64,000 bases of DNA, taken from NCBI GenBank assembly GCA_018389105.1, contig JACATO010000310.1, positions 62,001 through 126,000 of the forward strand, written 5' to 3'. Both the position numbers and the translations under genes were made by a program. Positions within the stretch are counted from its first letter, which is position 1; every line of letters starts with the position of its first letter. The notes under the pieces are model-generated. The model saw only the letters and a program-made list of their open reading frames with translations, was not told where the DNA came from and searched no databases. Below are positions 59,618-64,000 of this stretch, one piece after another. Source of the stretch: Nautilus pompilius. Taxonomy: Eukaryota > Mollusca > Cephalopoda > Nautilida > Nautilidae.

Positions 59618-61555
59618 GTAATCAGTAGAGCCCAGATGTTTAAGCACTAAAAAACTCTGAAATAGGCAGGCAAAGAGGCATAATAAAATTACAAAAAAGG
59701 AATGAAAAAGGCATTTATTGACAAAAAGGCATGTATTTCCACCACCAAAATATGGTTAAAAATGATATAAAGGTATACTACATTAAATGACAAGCTGCCT
59801 GATTGCACATAATTACTAGCATTTTTTTCAAATTATCTAGTGTTAAACTATGCTATCTGTCAGACAATATGCTTCAGTTGTGATAAACTTCTTTCTACCT
59901 CAGCTGAGGTCACTGGTGCATATCCAAAACAAGCTACAGGCTATATTCATGTCAATATCTTGTACATGACAACTACCTTTGAGAACTTTAGAGCTGTTTT
60001 GTATTTCTTCAAGATCTTTGTTACCTAAAATCATTCTCTCACATTTTCCTTGTATGTCTTTACCTACATCACCAAGAACTTTACAAATATCGTCAGTTAC
60101 TTTGTTGAAAACCTGCAAATTATTCACTGTTTCGCTACGTTTCTCAAGGGAAGTTTGCAAAATTGGAAGCAATAAGCACAAGATCATGGAGGAGGAACTT
60201 TTTCTGCATGATTTCACTGACAATCCTGACTGCAGCAGATTCTTCTTCAAAACAGTTGATGATTTCTTTTATCTTTTCAAAATTTGCAGCATAGTAGAGT
60301 ACAGCAGAGAGCCATGTACCCCACCTAGTCAAACTGGGCTATGGAGGTAGTGGAATCTCGGGTGCCATTTCCTTGAACAGCTGCACACATGACAGTGCTT
60401 TGAAGATTTTCTCGACATTGGAAACTAGGCGATCGACATTTGGAAACAAGCTATGTATGTGCTTGGCAATTCTATGGAGTCCGTGAGCTAAGCATGTCAA
60501 ATGCACCATTTTGGGGAATAAAACTTTAAGAACACAAGCAGCTTTTTTCATGTACGGAGCAGCATCAGTCACAAACAGAACATTCTCGTGTTTTATACCT
60601 TCTGGCCAAAGTACAGCAAGTGAAGATGTAAACAACTGAGCAATAGTTGAGTTGTTTGACTTCTCCAATACTTCTGTCAACAAATATTCCTTTGATGGTT
60701 GACCTTCCTCCAATGTACCAATGACCACAATGGCAACACATCCCCACAGCATCAGTTGTCTCATCTATTGAGATTCATATTTTGTTGCATGCAACTTCAT
60801 CTCTAATTTTCTGCACAATAATGTCGAAGTTGCTGTGAACAATTTTTCCGTAATGACTCGCTTGGTATGTTCCTTTGTGTATTTCTCTAAAAAACCTCTG
60901 AAAAATTTGTTTTCCAATTTCCACAGTGGAATTCCAGCATCAATGAATGCCTTGTACAGATCACTCGAAAACTCAGTTTTGCGACTGGAGCCAGCAGTAA
61001 ATGTAGTGAGGAGACAAGTTTGCGTATTTCCCACCTTCAGTTTCTCTGACACCGACTTGTTTAGATTATCTGTACATGCTGGGAGACCAAATATTTCTTC
61101 TCACGATTCACTGCTTTGCAAAACAGAACACAGTTGTATGTAGAGAATATATCACTCCCGTACTCTCACCAAATCGTTCAGCTTTTACAAGGCATTGACT
61201 TGACTTTAGGCATTTTGATGACTGCAAGGGTAGATCTTGGTGAAGACTGAACCAGCAGGTAGCGGCACAACCAAATGAACGACTGATAGTGGTGCCCCCG
61301 GTGGTGGAAATTTGAACTGACGGGCATCAATACTAGCCATTCACCTATTAAATTAGCCCGTCATACTCTGTCTTATTTTTTATTACTGTCATACATTTTT
61401 TTAAAAATAATTTTCTTGTAAGTTATTATTAATAAGCAAAACGGCAAAAAAATGTTGATTTAGGCACTCAATCGTGAAAAGGGCATTATCTTGGTGAAAT
61501 GATCAAAAAAGGCATGTAAAGGCACTTATGGCAAAATCCGGGCTATAGTAATCAG
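59618..61555 (-). mobile_element. Complete but defective hAT element (CGGBP1-like lineage) with TSDs
   Basis: The element spans 59626-61547 (1,922 bp) between exact 8-bp duplications, GTAATCAG at 59618-59625 and 61548-61555. Terminal inverted repeats are imperfect: TAGAGCCCAGATGTTT at the left end, TATAGCCCGGATTTTG read inward from the right end. AAAGGCA-type heptamers recur just inside both ends (59698-59745 and 61480-61525), as expected of subterminal transposase-binding sites. The single transposase gene on the minus strand is broken. The terminal sequence and the transposase agree on the lineage of hAT elements related to CGG-repeat-binding protein 1. Confidence 0.94.
59900..61213 (-). 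pseudogene. hAT transposase, CGGBP1-like, with stops and frameshifts
   Basis: The start codon is probably at 61213-61211 (MPKVKSMPCKS, then a TGA). The N-terminus reads FSTYNCVLFCKAVNREKKYL then VSQHVQ, the remains of a BED-like zinc finger. Frame 61052-60765 follows (IPLWKLENKFFRGFLEKYT). The first acidic block, ISIDETTDAVG, lies at 60775-60745 in another frame. Frame 60764-60339 holds LFVTDAAPYMKKAACVLKVL and LTCLAHGLHRIAKHI, and 60332-60144 holds MTRWGTWLSAVLYYAANF. The segment 60250-59900 is the distal part. The hAT C-terminal dimerisation block is short or absent, as is usual in this lineage. At least two stops and two shifts; not functional. Confidence 0.86.
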
Positions 61556-63875
61556 ATGTCCTGTTCTTTTTTTCCAAAGCCAGCATAACACTCATTGCAA
61601 TCCTGTCAAGTGTCTGCAGGATTTCTTAGGATACATCCATGCCACTAGTTGAAGCTTTAGACCATAGACAGTTTTATCTGCGATTAGGGTGATTCTCCCT
61701 CTCTTTCAGGCAGCATATGTACTACAGCACAGCAATCTGCTTTATTCAGATTGTTTTAATTCCTTTATCTCAGCAGGGAGCCATCAAGACTTCCAAGAGC
61801 CCTCCAGACAAAGTTAACTATAATGTTGATAATTTATTTCATTCACCTAAAATTCTACTGACAATGTTTTTCTAATATCAAGGCATTCCAATTTACAGTT
61901 ACTTTTAATGTACTGTTTTTTTTTTTATTATTAAAGGATCTGTGACACCCCTCCTTCTGTAAACTTTTAGCAGCTTTCTCTTCAAACATTCCAATGCTCA
62001 AATTACATCAATGTAATTTTTTTTTAAATTAAATTGTTCAGCATATTTCAAATATTCCTACAACATTCCAGTGGACCTGTGCTCTTTAAGGCACAACTAA
62101 AACAGATGGAGCTTCAGTAAATACAAGGTGGGTGGGATTTTTGTGACAAGTGGTTCTTTGCCTTTTGAACTAAAACCAGATGTTAGTAAAATCCTATAGT
62201 GGCAGTGCATTCTACTCAACAGCCCCATACTTCAGAACACAAAACCTGTCCCCGTTTTCCAGTATTTGCCAGCTCTTCCACATTCATAATCTCAGTTATC
62301 CCCTGCCAGTCTTTTTCTAATTTTTAATTGCATTCTCCAGACATCAATGAAGTTTGATGCCTGAGCAATGCATGCTATTAGTCACACACATGAAATACTA
62401 GGGAGAATGGATGGAGACATTCTTTTAAAAAAACACAGATGCTGCCTAGGTACATCACTTAAAGGTACAGTGAAAAAATATCACTGTACAAAAACAAAGT
62501 AGGTGTGTGTTTTTGAAATTACCACGTCCCACCTATTCCCATCCTGCCCTAATTACATTAAACTATTTCATTATAAGCAGCAAGCGTGGAAAAAGTACGA
62601 CAATGCACTTTCAAAAGTCTCTTTTACTTCTAAGTTGTAATAGCTCTGTGATCTGCTTTCTTATCACATCAACTTTGGTTTGAAGTGTTTACTGTCCCCT
62701 CTCCCACATTTTCTCATTTTACAGCCAGAAAATATCTAGTCCTTTATCTAAAACTGGTGTTATCAAGCCTTCTAATTTTGCTATTCTAATAAACTACTCA
62801 AGGAAAGGACATAATTCCTACAATGTATATAGAGTTTGCATGGAAAAGAAAAGCTGCATAATATTATTTTCAACTGAGATTATGATGTTAATGCTTAAAA
62901 GCTGTACATATGCCAGAAAAACTCATTTTAAATTTTTGCAGATCAGATGAGCAGCCATCAGTCTATACAAAGTTCCACAGAAGAGAAGCATCTAACAATA
63001 TTTGTTCTCTCACTACTGACCACCATTTATTATTGTTACTAAATTTCTTACAATTTGATAATTATGAATCCAATGTTACTATGGGAAGGAAAACAACCTA
63101 AAATTGCTGCTGACTGTAGACTAAAAGCCTCTGTTTTAAAACTCAGGTAAATCTAATGTTTTAAGTTGTTCAATGCACAAGAAATCTTTAAAACCAATAA
63201 ACATTTAGGTGAAATTTCACTATGCCACTCTCTAATTTCGTGTCTTCCCTCAAACAAGCATACAGCGGGGTGGATCTGTTGTAGACTTATATGATGTGAT
63301 TAAAATCACTGTCTCATATCTAATCTTAGTATCTGTCACTAGTTGGAAATGCATTCATCTCATTAAAGATTTTCGTTAATGAAGACTCCTACATCACTTT
63401 CTCAAACTACATTTTAATGGCTACCCAATAAAAAGTCTCGATTTGTTTTACATCCAGTATTATTATTATTATTTTAAAGCATTTAACTATTTCTTCTTCA
63501 GAAAAGTGAACTGTTGAAGACACAGCACTGAATGGTTGTATTGTGCTGAAGAGGCAAGCAAGTGGAAAGTGTCCCAGGAAGCTGTTCTGGATCTATCAAA
63601 CACGCCACCAAAACCTCTGGATAGTGGGATAAAGAAAAGATCCAGAATCTGGATGCTCTCATTTTAATTAAAAACTTATGGAAACCTCCGCATATTTGCG
63701 GAATTGCAAATATCTTCTGCGATTTTTAATGGCTTTTTCGTGGCAATATATTTTTTTTTCACGCTTTTTAACGCTAAATTATTAATAACAATATAATTTA
63801 CTAATTTTGTAATATAAATACTAACATAAATTCGGCAAAATATCAATATAAAATAAACGCTATTGGCTGGAGGTT
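61556..63875. other. CpG-poor stretch without recognised gene
   Basis: No recognisable coding sequence; T-runs near 61917 and 62020 and A-runs elsewhere. Confidence 0.45.
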
Positions 63876-64000
63876 TGAAAGTAGCCAATCCGAGAGCGTT
63901 ATTCATTTCTCCTCACTGCTGATTGGCTGCTGCCCACGAGGCGCTGTCTCAGGCAAATGCAGCCCAGCAGCCCAGCATCATCCCAGTTTACCGCGTGTAG
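63876..64000. promoter_or_regulatory. Promoter-like segment with two opposed CCAAT-type boxes
   Basis: AGCCAATCCG at 63883 and its inverse, TGATTGGCTG at 63920, lie 37 bp apart, and CpG dinucleotides reappear here after some 14 kb of depletion (CCGAGAGCG, CACGAGGCGC, ACCGCG). Paired CCAAT boxes recognised by NF-Y are common in CpG-rich animal promoters. Direction is undecided: transcription could run left into the CpG-poor block or right out of the window. There is no TATA box. Confidence 0.35.

Overview
This is eukaryotic, intron-scale, gene-poor DNA with no intact protein-coding gene that I can name. It shows long intergenic or intronic stretches, many (AAT)n, (CA)n, (GA)n and poly-A/T microsatellites, large minisatellites, tRNA-derived SINE-like pieces, and broken copies of DNA transposons and non-LTR retrotransposons. 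The mix (several hAT lineages, Tc1-like elements, a KRBA2-like integrase, mosaic CpG depletion) fits an invertebrate, most likely a mollusc such as a cephalopod or gastropod. That assignment is inference; no species marker is present.

Layout. 1-9 kb: an unassigned frameshifted protein remnant at the left edge (minus), a Tc1/mariner transposase split by a SINE-like insertion (2.99-3.71 kb), a 63-bp foldback (4.74 kb), and a broken copy of an uncharacterised repeat-associated protein family (5.7-6.65 kb, minus). 9-20 kb: CpG-rich DNA with microsatellites, a possible non-coding first exon (10.5 kb) and a decayed Tc1-like transposase (13.96-14.96 kb). 20-31 kb: a 35/70-bp nested tandem repeat, two abutting minisatellites that share a 29-bp period, a KRBA2-like integrase remnant (minus), two SINE-like copies, and a strongly decayed ~28-bp tandem repeat. 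31-45 kb: mostly unassigned, with a purine block and a pyrimidine block about 450 bp apart, two LINE reverse-transcriptase remnants on opposite strands, and a 0.94-kb satellite packed with perfect TGACGTCA (CRE) octamers. 45.8-48.7 kb: two hAT transposase remnants from different lineages, facing opposite ways. 49-63.7 kb: strikingly CpG-poor, AT-rich DNA containing two complete but defective hAT insertions, each with terminal inverted repeats and an exact 8-bp target-site duplication. CpGs and two CCAAT-type boxes return in the last 120 bp.

The genes do not form a pathway; the window is a graveyard of mobile elements. The features most worth a second look are the CRE-octamer satellite, the neighbouring arrays of 28-29 bp period, the sharp CpG change near 49 kb (probably the body of a germline-methylated gene whose promoter is near or beyond the right edge), and the two dated-by-TSD hAT insertions. 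All reading was by eye; copy numbers and motif counts are manual.
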